In this document: positions 45,346-53,072 of the stretch, piece by piece | How the letters are laid out: each line of letters starts with the position of its first letter | Position numbering within the stretch: position 1 is the stretch's first letter | NCBI RefSeq assembly: GCF_946885955.1 | Contig: NZ_CAMPHI010000002.1 | Location: 62,001-126,000, forward strand | Direction: 5' to 3' | From: an uncultured Pseudomonas sp. | GTDB lineage: Bacteria > Pseudomonadota > Gammaproteobacteria > Pseudomonadales > Pseudomonadaceae | DNA length: 64,000 bases | The notes under the pieces: generated by a model | What the model was told of the DNA's origin: nothing | What the model saw: only the letters and a program-made list of their open reading frames with translations | Databases searched by the model: none | Made by a program: the position numbers and the translations under genes

Positions 45346-46257
45346 ATGAGCCAAGATCTTCCGCCGCTCAATGCCCTGCGCGCCTTCGAGTCAGCCGCTC
45401 GCCTGCTCAGCGTCAGCAAGGCCGGCGACGAGCTGCACGTCACCCATGGGGCGGTCAGTCGGCAGATCCGCGCCCTGGAGGAGGAACTCGGCATCCGCCT
45501 GGTGAGCAAGGACGGTCGCGGCATAAAACTCACCGATGCCGGTATGCGTCTGCGCGATGCGGCGGGCGAGACGTTCGAACGCCTGCGCCTGGTCTGCGCC
45601 GAGCTCAAGCGCCAGACCCGGGACGCGCCTTTTGTCCTCGGTTGCCCCGGTAGTTTGTTGGCCCGCTGGTTTATCCCGCGCCTGGATCGGCTCAACCGCG
45701 AGCTACCGGAACTGCGTCTGCAACTGTCGACCAGCCATGGTGAACTCGACCCGCGCAGCCCTCAGGTCGACGCCACCCTGCTGTTCGCCGAACCGCCTTG
45801 GCCGGCGGATATGCAGGTGTTCGAGCTGGCCGCCGAACGCATCGGCCCGGTGCTCAGCCCGCGTTACGCGCGCTTCGCCGAGTTGCACGGGGCGCCGGCT
45901 GCGGCGCTGCTCGGCGAGCCGCTGCTGTACACCAGCTCGCGCCCGCAAGCCTGGCCGAGCTGGGCCGCCGGCAATGCTCTGGATAGCGGCGCGTTGCGTT
46001 ACGGCCAGGGTTTCGAACATCTCTATTATCTGCTGGAAGCCGCCGCCGCCGGGCTCGGCGTGGCCATCGCGCCGCAGCAGTTGGTGGCCGACGATTTGGC
46101 GGCCGGGCGCCTAGTGGCGCCCTGGGGCTTCGTCGAAACCTCGGCGCGTTTGGCGCTGTGGCAACCGCTGCGCAGCCGCGACCAGCGCGCGGCGCAGTTG
46201 GCGCGCTGGTTGGCGGCCGAACTGGGCGATCTTGTCGAGGCTCCGGCCGTCGATTAG
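45346..46257 (+). CDS. trpI: LysR-type activator of trpBA
   Basis: A 303-residue regulator whose HTH (about residues 8-65) includes [20 protein letters not shown] and [17 protein letters not shown]. The effector domain is full length. It is divergent from trpBA, exactly as TrpI in P. aeruginosa and P. putida, where it activates trpBA in the presence of indoleglycerol phosphate. ATG 45346 is chosen for the conserved [15 protein letters not shown] start; an upstream in-frame start would add unconserved residues. Confidence 0.95.
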   Translation: MSQDLPPLNALRAFESAARLLSVSKAGDELHVTHGAVSRQIRALEEELGIRLVSKDGRGIKLTDAGMRLRDAAGETFERLRLVCAELKRQTRDAPFVLGCPGSLLARWFIPRLDRLNRELPELRLQLSTSHGELDPRSPQVDATLLFAEPPWPADMQVFELAAERIGPVLSPRYARFAELHGAPAAALLGEPLLYTSSRPQAWPSWAAGNALDSGALRYGQGFEHLYYLLEAAAAGLGVAIAPQQLVADDLAAGRLVAPWGFVETSARLALWQPLRSRDQRAAQLARWLAAELGDLVEAPAVD

Positions 46258-46313
46258 CCTGTGCGCGCCCGAGCCATCCGCCGGATGGACGCGCCACCAC
46301 ATGGAGTGCCCAC

Positions 46314-46553
46314 ATGAAAGAAAGCCGCGATTACCTGGAAATGGCCTTCCGTTCGATCCAATGTTTTGCCGACGACGGCAAACTGCTGGTGCATGAACTG
46401 GAAAGTCTGGTGGATATCGCCCGCCGCGATGGTGTGGTGGATAGCAACGAGAAACGCATCCTGCAAGGCATCATCGAGCGTCTCAACCCTGCCGAGTTGA
46501 CTGCGGCGATGCAGGCCAAGATCGCCGAGCTGCGTAGCGAACTGCAGTTCTGA
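46314..46553 (+). CDS. Small TerB-like alpha-helical protein
   Basis: A 79-residue acidic, all-helical protein (MKESRDYLEMAFRS ... LRSELQF). The DGKLLVHELESLVDIARRDGVVDSNE segment (described by its ends DGKLLV and VDSNE) resembles the metal-binding helical repeat of TerB/DjlA-type domains. No signal peptide. It lies 56 nt after trpI, as in P. aeruginosa (PA0038). Function is not known to me; the similarity to TerB is suggestive only. Confidence 0.75.
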   Translation: MKESRDYLEMAFRSIQCFADDGKLLVHELESLVDIARRDGVVDSNEKRILQGIIERLNPAELTAAMQAKIAELRSELQF

Positions 46554-46692
46554 GTCGGCCTGGCAGCCGGTTATGTTCGGCTGCCGCCTTGTGCTTTCCC
46601 CGTGCTTGGCTAGCGTGAAAACAGGAACCTGTCGAAACCAGCAGCAGTCCTAAATTTCACTGCGCCCAAGAGGCAGCCACGGAGAAACTCCC

Positions 46693-46908
46693 ATGACCGA
46701 TCACCACACCTACAAGAAAATCGAAATCGTCGGCTCGTCCAAGACCAGCATCGAAGACGCCATCGAAAACGCCCTGGCCGAATGCGCCAAGTCGGTGCGC
46801 AATATGGATTGGTTCGAGGTGACGGAAACCCGCGGACATATCCACGACGGCAAGGTCGGTCACTATCAGGTCACCCTGAAAATCGGCTTTCGTCTGAGCG
46901 ATAGCTGA
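46693..46908 (+). CDS. Dodecin, flavin-sequestering protein
   Basis: A 71-residue protein with all dodecin features: KKIEIVGSSKTSIEDAIENA (about residues 8-27), the flavin-stacking tryptophan in NMDWFEVTETRG (about 37-48) and the ending HYQVTLKIGFRL. Dodecins form hollow 12-mers that store FMN/riboflavin and, in bacteria, also bind CoA. ATG 46693 has GGAG upstream. The matching P. aeruginosa gene is next to the TerB-like gene (PA0039). Confidence 0.95.
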   Translation: MTDHHTYKKIEIVGSSKTSIEDAIENALAECAKSVRNMDWFEVTETRGHIHDGKVGHYQVTLKIGFRLSDS

Positions 46909-46927
46909 GCATTCGCGAAACCTAGGT

Positions 46928-47093
46928 AGTAGCCCGGATGAAATCCGGGGAAATTGCCGCCAAGCCAATACCGTCCGGGAATGCAGCCGGGCGACGAGGT
47001 TTCGAATGCCTGCGTTGTAGGGCGGACATGCCGCAGGCTTGTCCGCCAGCGGTATCGTCCCCGGTGGACAAGGCTTCGCCATGCCACCCCTAC
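46928..47093. repeat. Two repeat fragments in the dodecin-LLM gap
   Basis: A degenerate TAGCCCGGATGAAATCCGGG element starts at 46928. It is followed by a GTAGGGCGGACATGCCGCAG ... GCCATGCCACCCCTAC element about 47016-47093, whose arms pair imperfectly. The latter is related to the half-copy GTAGGGCGAAGCCTTGTCCA at 48969. No gene is seen in 46909-47215. Confidence 0.65.
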
Positions 47094-47215
47094 AGGCGTG
47101 TGTCGGCATCAATCGCCCTTGTACCCTTGGAATCGCCAAAACAAACCCCACTATTTAACTCGGATATAGCCGCAACGGTGCGCCTATGCCACCGCATAAC
47201 TAGCAGGCAGGCCCC

Positions 47216-48211
47216 ATGAGTGCTCTGACAAACATAGGCTTCTCCACCCTCGACCTGGCGCCGATCCGCGATGACGGCGGCCCCGAGCAGGCGTTGCGCA
47301 ATTCCCTGGCCTTGGCCCAGCATGTCGAGCGCCTGGGCTTCACCCGCTTCTGGGTCGCCGAGCACCACAATATGGACGGTATCGCCAGCTCGGCCACCGC
47401 GGTGCTGCTCGGCTATCTGGCGGCCGGCACCTCGACGATTCGCCTCGGCGCCGGCGGGGTGATGCTGCCCAATCATGCGCCGCTGGTGATCGCCGAGCAG
47501 TTCGGCACCCTCGCCACGCTCTATCCCGGGCGCATCGATCTGGGCCTGGGCCGCGCGCCCGGCGCCGATCAATTCACCGCCCACGCCCTGCGCCGCGAGC
47601 GCTCCGGCAGCGCCGACGACTTCCCCGCCGACGTCGCGGAGTTGCAGGCCTACCTCGGCCCGCGCACGCCAGGACAACGGGTGATCGCCATGCCCGGCAG
47701 CGGCACCGAAGTGCCGATCTGGCTGCTCGGCTCCAGCCTGTTCAGCGCGCAACTGGCCGGCGAGAAGGGCCTGCCCTACGCATTCGCCTCGCACTTCGCG
47801 CCGCGGCTGATGCACGAGGCGATTCGGATTTATCGCAACCACTTCAAGCCTTCGGCGGTGCTCGACAAGCCCTATGTGATGCTCGGCGTACCTCTGATCG
47901 CGGCGGACAGCGATGAGCAGGCCGAGTACCTGGCGACCTCGGCCTACCAGCGCATTCTCGCGCTGATCCGCGGCCAGAGCCTGGTGCAGCGGCCACCGGT
48001 AAAGAGCATGGAGGGCCTGTGGCTGCCCCATGAGAAGGAAGCGGTCGGCAGCTTCCTCGGTATGGCGATGATCGGCGGTCCGGAGAAAATCCGTGCACGC
48101 CTAGAGGTGCTGCTGGAGCAAACTGGCGCCGACGAGCTGATCTTCACCTGCGACCTGTACGAGTTCGCCGACCGATTGCGCGCATTCGAAATCCTCGCCA
48201 GCCTGCGTTAG
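47216..48211 (+). CDS. LLM-class flavin-dependent oxidoreductase (luciferase-like)
   Basis: A 331-residue bacterial-luciferase-fold enzyme. It shows [21 protein letters not shown] (split here as [12 protein letters not shown] and IASSA; about residues 39-60), [15 protein letters not shown] and [12 protein letters not shown], the last two typical of the MsnO8/YhbW-like LLM subgroup. It uses FMNH2 or F420-like cofactors; FMN is more likely in Pseudomonas. Substrate unknown. The flavin-storing dodecin just upstream gives a loose thematic link only. Confidence 0.9.
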   Translation: MSALTNIGFSTLDLAPIRDDGGPEQALRNSLALAQHVERLGFTRFWVAEHHNMDGIASSATAVLLGYLAAGTSTIRLGAGGVMLPNHAPLVIAEQFGTLATLYPGRIDLGLGRAPGADQFTAHALRRERSGSADDFPADVAELQAYLGPRTPGQRVIAMPGSGTEVPIWLLGSSLFSAQLAGEKGLPYAFASHFAPRLMHEAIRIYRNHFKPSAVLDKPYVMLGVPLIAADSDEQAEYLATSAYQRILALIRGQSLVQRPPVKSMEGLWLPHEKEAVGSFLGMAMIGGPEKIRARLEVLLEQTGADELIFTCDLYEFADRLRAFEILASLR

Positions 48212-48294
48212 CAGGCCATTCTCGATAACAAGCCGAACTTGTACCGCCGCACGCCGCTCTCAACTCCATACCCCTCGGGCAATGGAGAACGCAG

Positions 48295-48720
48295 ATGAAA
48301 AAGACAGCTTCGGCTCATTGGCAAGGCGGCATCAGGGACGGCAAAGGCACGGTATCGACCCAGAGCGGCGCCCTGTCGAACGTACCCTACGGCTTCAATA
48401 CGCGCTTCGAAGACCAGCCCGGCAGCAACCCCGAAGAGCTGCTCGGTGCGGCCCATGCCAGCTGCTTTTCCATGGCGCTGTCCAAGGAGCTGGGCGACGC
48501 CGGAATGACCGCGCAAAGCATCGACACCCGGGCCGAAGTCACCCTCGACAAGGTGGCGGGCGGCTTCGCCATCACCGCTATCCATCTATCGCTCAAGGCG
48601 ATGGTGCCGGGTGCTGATCGCGAGGCGTTCGAACAAGCCGTGGAAACCGCGAAAAACGGCTGCCCGCTATCCAAGGTGCTGAACGCCGAAATCACCCTGG
48701 ATGCCAGCCTCGACACTTGA
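48295..48720 (+). CDS. OsmC-family peroxiredoxin
   Basis: A 141-residue OsmC/Ohr-fold protein. The active-site cysteines are in AAHASCFSMALSKEL (about residues 53-67) and NGCPLSKVL (about 121-129), the arrangement of OsmC. Such thiol peroxidases reduce organic hydroperoxides and are linked to osmotic and oxidative stress. The N-terminus KKTASAHWQGGIRDGKGTVS is typical of the OsmC rather than Ohr branch. ATG 48295 follows GGAGAACGCAG, a strong site. Confidence 0.93.
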   Translation: MKKTASAHWQGGIRDGKGTVSTQSGALSNVPYGFNTRFEDQPGSNPEELLGAAHASCFSMALSKELGDAGMTAQSIDTRAEVTLDKVAGGFAITAIHLSLKAMVPGADREAFEQAVETAKNGCPLSKVLNAEITLDASLDT

Positions 48721-48754
48721 TTGCCGCGCAGCCTCGCCACGCTGTTTGTAAGTC

Positions 48755-48957
48755 CGTAGCCCGGATGCAATCCGGGGGCGATGGCGGGTATACATTCGCT
48801 CCCGGACCGCAACCGTCGGGCTGTGGGAGGGGCTTTAGCCGCGATTGGCGCTGTCGAAAGCTCGCCGCTAAAGCGCCTCCCACAGGTTTTGGCCGGTTGA
48901 TCGTCCCTACATTGAGGCAAACCACCCCGGATTGCGCCGAGGCTTATCTGGGCTACA
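48755..48957. repeat. Nested palindromic repeats between osmC and the lipoprotein gene
   Basis: The outer arms CGTAGCCCGGATGCAATCCG (48755) and CGGATTGCGCCG...CTGGGCTAC (48929-48957) are of the TAGCCCGG family. Inside them lies an imperfect TGTGGGAGGGGCTTTAGCCG palindrome (48822-48884). A half-copy of a third family starts at 48969. No gene is apparent in 48721-49020. Confidence 0.75.
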
Positions 48958-49020
48958 AAGTGCGATTTGTAGGGCGAAGCCTTGTCCACCGCTGTGCCGC
49001 CGGAGCGAGTTCGGCAGTCA

Positions 49021-49443
49021 TCAGAACGTCCCGCAGCGCGGCACCTTGGCCCGCGCCAGAACGTTGCGTTGTTCGTCGTACAGCCAGCCCTGGGCCTTCA
49101 TTGCCAGTGGCCGGACTTCCAGGCGATAGCGCTGGCCTGGAGCGAAATCGTCGTAGCGTACGCGGATCTCGCAAGTGATCTGCCGCGGCTCGGTACTGCC
49201 ATCCATGCCGCCGCCGGGGGCATTCACTTCGAACTGAAAGCGCGCCTGCAATTCATGGGCGCCGTTCGGCACCTGGAAGTAGCGGCCGTCGTTGAGGCGT
49301 TCGCCATCGAGCCGGTCGGCCATCAGCAGCTCGCCGGGGCTGGCATACAGGTCGACCCAGGCCTGGTTCGGATTGTGCGGCGGCATGGGCGCCGCGCAGG
49401 CGGCAAGCGTCGCCAGGCCAAGGATCATGAGGAAATAACGCAT
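49021..49443 (-). CDS. Putative lipoprotein
   Basis: A 140-residue protein with a lipoprotein signal: MRYFLMILGLATLAAC, where Cys16 would be lipidated. The mature part contains PNGAHELQARFQFEV and a cysteine pair near 91 and the C-terminus (PRCGTF). No named domain recognised. It has GGAGAG before ATG 49443 and is divergent from the peptidase-like gene. Probably an outer-membrane lipoprotein of unknown function conserved in pseudomonads. Confidence 0.78.
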   Translation of the reverse strand: MRYFLMILGLATLAACAAPMPPHNPNQAWVDLYASPGELLMADRLDGERLNDGRYFQVPNGAHELQARFQFEVNAPGGGMDGSTEPRQITCEIRVRYDDFAPGQRYRLEVRPLAMKAQGWLYDEQRNVLARAKVPRCGTF

Positions 49444-49525
49444 GCTGCTCTCCGAATGGATGCTCTGGGATTAGCCTACGCCGATACGCTACAGTCGGCA
49501 GCTGCCATGGATTAGGAAGTCGGCA

Positions 49526-50710
49526 ATGCCGCGCATCTTTGTTTATCCGCAGTACCGCTGGCCGCGCGCCTTTAACGCGATCACCAGGTTCCGCTTTGCA
49601 ACCGACCTCGGGCGCTGGCGCTCGGTTCCGCTACTGGCGCTATGCCTGGGGTTAAGCGCCTGCAGCAGCCTGGATTACTACGGCCACCTGGCCCAGGGAC
49701 AATGGCAGGTATTGCGTGCGCGCCAGCCGATTGCGGCGATGCTGGAAGACCCTACCGTCGATCCCGGGCTGCGCCAACGCTTGAGCCTCGCCCTTGAGGC
49801 GCGGCGCTTCGCCAGCGCCGAATTGGCGCTGCCGGACAACCGCAGCTACCGCCTGTACGCCGATATCCAGCGGCCTTACGTGGTGTGGAATCTGTTCGTT
49901 ACGCCCGAGTTGTCGCTGAGCCCCGAGCTGCACTGTTTCCCGATTGCCGGCTGCGTGGCCTATCGCGGTTTCTATAGCCAGGGCCGTGCGCGCGGTGCGG
50001 CGGCAGTGCGCCAACTGCAAGGTCTCGATACCTACCTGGGCGGCGTCGAAGCCTATTCGACCCTCGGCTGGCTCGATGACCCTATCCTCAACACCATGCT
50101 GCGTTGGAGCGACGAACGCCTGGTGGCGGTGATTTTCCACGAGCTGGCGCACCAGCAGCTGTACGTCGCCAACGACACCGCGTTCAACGAATCCTTCGCC
50201 ACCTTCGTCGAGCGCCAAGGCCTGCGCCAATGGCGTGCTGTCCGTGGCCTGGCCCCGGCGGACCCGCAGGGCGAACGCCAACGTGAACAGTTTATCGCCC
50301 TGGTGTTGAGGACTCGCGAGCGCTTGGCCGAGTTGTATGCCAGCGGCTTGCCGGAGGAACAGATGCGCGCCGGCAAGCAGGCCGAGTTCGCTCGCCTGCG
50401 CGACGAATACCAAAATCTGCGCAATCGCGAGTGGGGCGGTGACGGCCGCTACGACGGCTGGATAAACGCGCCGCTGAACAACGCCAAGCTGCTGCCGTTC
50501 GGCTTGTACGACCGCTGGGTGGAGGCTTTTGCCCGGCTGTTCGAGCAGGCTGAAGGCGACTGGTCGGAGTTCTACCGGCGCGTCGCAATACTGGGCAAAC
50601 TATCCGCCGTTGAACGCGAGCAGGCATTGCTCTGCTTATTGCAGCAAAGCCCGGCTGCGCGCGAACCGCACTCCCCCGACTCCCTCCCAACAAAGGCGTA
50701 TTGCAATTGA
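49526..50710 (+). CDS. Putative aminopeptidase lipoprotein with HELAH zinc motif
   Basis: A 394-residue protein. After a 32-residue basic lead comes a lipoprotein-type signal LLALCLGLSAC (Cys46). The zinc-metallopeptidase motif is FHELAHQQLY (HExxH, about residues 208-217), followed by FNESFATFVERQG, whose Glu is the probable third ligand. The family is the bacterial putative aminopeptidase group (Pfam Aminopep, by recall). ATG 49526 has AGGAAG 6 nt upstream; no better start lies nearer the signal. A DUF1161 gene overlaps its end. Confidence 0.85.
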   Translation: MPRIFVYPQYRWPRAFNAITRFRFATDLGRWRSVPLLALCLGLSACSSLDYYGHLAQGQWQVLRARQPIAAMLEDPTVDPGLRQRLSLALEARRFASAELALPDNRSYRLYADIQRPYVVWNLFVTPELSLSPELHCFPIAGCVAYRGFYSQGRARGAAAVRQLQGLDTYLGGVEAYSTLGWLDDPILNTMLRWSDERLVAVIFHELAHQQLYVANDTAFNESFATFVERQGLRQWRAVRGLAPADPQGERQREQFIALVLRTRERLAELYASGLPEEQMRAGKQAEFARLRDEYQNLRNREWGGDGRYDGWINAPLNNAKLLPFGLYDRWVEAFARLFEQAEGDWSEFYRRVAILGKLSAVEREQALLCLLQQSPAAREPHSPDSLPTKAYCN

Positions 50711-50937
50711 CTAGATGGCCCCTGGCGCTACTGCTCTGCTTGCTCGGCGGCACCGCCCTTGCCGCAGCCAAGCCCTGCGAAGAACTGCGCGCGGAAATCG
50801 AAGTGAAAATCCAGGCCGCCGGCGTGGCCAGCTACACCCTGGAAATCGTCCCCAACGACGAAGCCCAGGACCCGAACATGGTGGTCGGCAGCTGCGATGG
50901 CGGTACCAAGAAGATCATCTACCAGCGCAACGATTAA
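50701..50937 (+). CDS. Small secreted DUF1161-type protein
   Basis: A 78-residue protein with a signal peptide (about residues 1-22, LALLLCLLGGTALA-AAK). The mature part has two cysteines: KPCEELRAEIEVKIQAAGV and VVGSCDGGTKKIIYQR, the DUF1161 pattern. No ATG is suitable: TTG 50701 and TTG 50707 are the candidates, with AAGG at 50693-50696, and both overlap the upstream gene end. Function unknown; likely periplasmic. Confidence 0.8.
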   Translation: MQLTRWPLALLLCLLGGTALAAAKPCEELRAEIEVKIQAAGVASYTLEIVPNDEAQDPNMVVGSCDGGTKKIIYQRND

Positions 50938-50972
50938 GCCGCCCGCTCGGATAGCGCTGTCGTGCAGCAAAC

Positions 50973-51043
50973 TGTGGGAGGGGCTTTAGCCGCGAAGCTG
51001 TGCTGTTACTGGGCAATCTTTCGCGGCTAAAGCCCCTCCCACA
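50973..51043. repeat. Perfect TGTGGGAG palindrome
   Basis: TGTGGGAGGGGCTTTAGCCG(CGAA) at 50973-50996 and its exact inverse complement at 51020-51043 form a 24-bp perfect stem with a 23-nt loop. Copies with mismatches lie at 48822-48884 and 55562-55638. It fills most of the gap downstream of the DUF1161 gene; the remaining 51044-51147 has no recognisable feature. Confidence 0.92.
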
Positions 51044-51147
51044 AGAAGCATCATTACCAATAAAATCAATGACATAGCGATCGCTTGATGGGCCAGCATG
51101 CTGACGATCTTTGTAGGTCAAAACGGTGAAGGGGCTTCATGGGGCTG

Positions 51148-51798
51148 CTAACGCAAAAAAGCCCGATGCAACTCGGCCAGGGTCGCAAAGTGATAGCGCG
51201 GCCCCTCGGCTTGCAGCTCCTCGACGCTGCCAAATCCATAACCCACCGCCGCTGCATCCAGACCGTTGCGTCGCGCGCCGATCAGGTCGTGTTTGCGGTC
51301 ACCGATCATCAGCGTGGTCTCCAGCGGTAACGCCTGCTCGCTGAGCAGATGGGCGATCAGCTCGACCTTGTCGGTACGGGTGCCATCCAGCTCGCTGCCG
51401 TAGATCAGTTTGAAATGCCGGGCGAAATCGAAGTGCCGGGCGATCTCGCTGGCGAACACGGTCGGTTTGCTGGTGGCGATATACAGCGTGCGGTTCTGCA
51501 TGAGCAGCAACTCCAGCAGCTCGCCGACGCCGTCGAACAGCCGATTCTCGTACAGCCCGACCTCACGGAACCGCTCCCTGTAATGCCCGACCGCCTGCCA
51601 GGCCGTGGCCTCGTCGAAGCCGTAGGTCTGCATAAAACACTGCAACAGCGGCGGCCCGATGAAATGCTCCAGCGCCTGCAAATCCGGCTCATCGATCCCC
51701 AGCTGCGCCAGCGCATGTTGCACCGATCGGGTGATGCCTTCACGCGGGTCGGTCAGGGTGCCATCGAGGTCGAAGAGGATGTTCTGGTAGTGCCTCAT
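51148..51798 (-). CDS. HAD-superfamily hydrolase, phosphoglycolate phosphatase-like
   Basis: A 216-residue HAD phosphatase. Motif I is FDLDGTLTDPREGI (residues 9-22), motif II YIATSKP (about 107-113), motif III a lysine in DKVELIAHLL, and motif IV IGDRKHDLIGARRNG (about 165-179). The helical cap is of the Gph/PgmB type. It probably removes phosphate from phosphoglycolate or a nucleotide; the true Gph is usually next to ubiG or trpE, so this is a paralogue. The same gene lies near prlC in P. aeruginosa (PA0065). Confidence 0.9.
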   Translation of the reverse strand: MRHYQNILFDLDGTLTDPREGITRSVQHALAQLGIDEPDLQALEHFIGPPLLQCFMQTYGFDEATAWQAVGHYRERFREVGLYENRLFDGVGELLELLLMQNRTLYIATSKPTVFASEIARHFDFARHFKLIYGSELDGTRTDKVELIAHLLSEQALPLETTLMIGDRKHDLIGARRNGLDAAAVGYGFGSVEELQAEGPRYHFATLAELHRAFLR

Positions 51799-51877
51799 GC
51801 ATCATTCCCACGTTGTGGACGACCGAACGGCCCGCCCGTGTCGCGCATGTCAGATGCCAGCGGCGCTTTCGCTCCAT

Positions 51878-52273
51878 CTATTCCTCGAAGCGACCGCTGC
51901 TGGCGTCACGATCATGCCCATATAGCCTTGTGAGCGGAAACGGCGGCAACCAGGGTTCGCGACGGACCGTCCAAAGTTCGTATGTTGGTAGCAGTTGGTC
52001 AGGAGCATCCAGAGAGCCCAGGTTCACTTCGATTTCATCCGCGCTGCGTGAGAAAACGGATGATCCGCAACGGGGGCAGAAGAACCGCCCGGCGTAGTCG
52101 TGCGTTTCGCCATCGATTGTTACTGCACACTCTGGGAAAACCGCGGAAGCATGGAATAGAGCCCCATGATGCTTGCGGCAGTCGAGACAGTGGCAAACAC
52201 CGACCCGGTAGGGACGACCTGACGCCACAATGCGGATGTTGCCGCACAAGCAGCCACCCGTGAATCGCTCCAT
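51878..52273 (-). CDS. GFA-family zinc protein (glutathione-dependent formaldehyde-activating-like)
   Basis: A 131-residue protein with the GFA/Mss4-like zinc ligands: GGCLCGNIR (about residues 6-14), CHCLDCRKHHG (about 27-37) and FCPRCGSSVF (about 69-78). The founding enzyme couples formaldehyde to glutathione, but most members are of unknown function. ATG 52273 gives the standard MERFTGGCLCG start. It sits between two core genes, so it may be a recent small insertion. Confidence 0.9.
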   Translation of the reverse strand: MERFTGGCLCGNIRIVASGRPYRVGVCHCLDCRKHHGALFHASAVFPECAVTIDGETHDYAGRFFCPRCGSSVFSRSADEIEVNLGSLDAPDQLLPTYELWTVRREPWLPPFPLTRLYGHDRDASSGRFEE

Positions 52274-52355
52274 GCCGCGTCTCCTCTGTATCAAGCGGCC
52301 GGTTTTATACAGCCAAGTCTCAACTGCAATGGGCCGCTGCGTTCGCCGCTGCGCT

Positions 52356-52901
52356 TCAACGGGTTGAGTAGTTTTCCATCAGGTGTTGATCCTTCAAACG
52401 CACGTAGTTGGCGGCGCTGTAGCTGAAGAAGCTGCGTTCCTTTTCGGTCAGCTCGCGGGCTTTTTTCGCTGGGCTGCCGAGGTACAGGTAGCCGCTTTCC
52501 AGATGGCTGCCGGGAGGGACCAGGCTGCCGGCGCCGAGCATGACTTCATCGTCGATCACTGCGCCGTCCATGACGATGCTGCCCATGCCGACCAGTACCC
52601 GGTTGCCGATGCTGCAGCCATGCAGGGTGACGTTGTGGGCGATGGTCACGTCGTCGCCGACATTCAGCGGGTAGCCGTGGGGGTGGAACGGCCCGGCGTG
52701 GGTGATGTGCAGTACGCTGCCGTCCTGGATGCTGGAGCGCTCGCCGATGCGGATGCTGTGCATGTCGCCGCGGATCACCACCAGGGGCCAGATCGAGCTG
52801 TCGGCACCGATCTCCACATCGCCCAGCACTACGGCCGAGGCGTCGACAAAGACCCGCGCGCCGAGCTGCGGGGTGAATTGCTGATAAGTACGTATCGCCA
52901 C
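52356..52901 (-). CDS. Gamma-class carbonic anhydrase-like hexapeptide protein
   Basis: A 181-residue left-handed beta-helix protein of the YrdA/PaaY/CaiE group. Repeating hexapeptides are visible, for example VDASAVVLGDVEIGADSSIW, and zinc-histidine segments ITHAGPFHPHGYP and IAHNVTLHGC. The start is GTG 52901, with AGAGG seven nucleotides upstream. It lies opposite prlC, as in P. aeruginosa (PA0066). Whether it hydrates CO2 is not shown by sequence; many members are inactive or act as other enzymes' partners. Confidence 0.92.
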   Translation of the reverse strand: MAIRTYQQFTPQLGARVFVDASAVVLGDVEIGADSSIWPLVVIRGDMHSIRIGERSSIQDGSVLHITHAGPFHPHGYPLNVGDDVTIAHNVTLHGCSIGNRVLVGMGSIVMDGAVIDDEVMLGAGSLVPPGSHLESGYLYLGSPAKKARELTEKERSFFSYSAANYVRLKDQHLMENYSTR

Positions 52902-53072
52902 GATAGAAACCTCTTAAGCTGCGTCCGGCCTTGATTGTAATTAAGATGGCACCCATGTTCAGGCCATGCTCGTTGTTTTTGATAGCAGCCTGCGCCGATT
53001 CCAGCCAGCCCGAGAACCTTTGCCGGGAAACGGGCTCGCAGCTGTAAACCCATTTCGTTTCAGGTGACCCCA

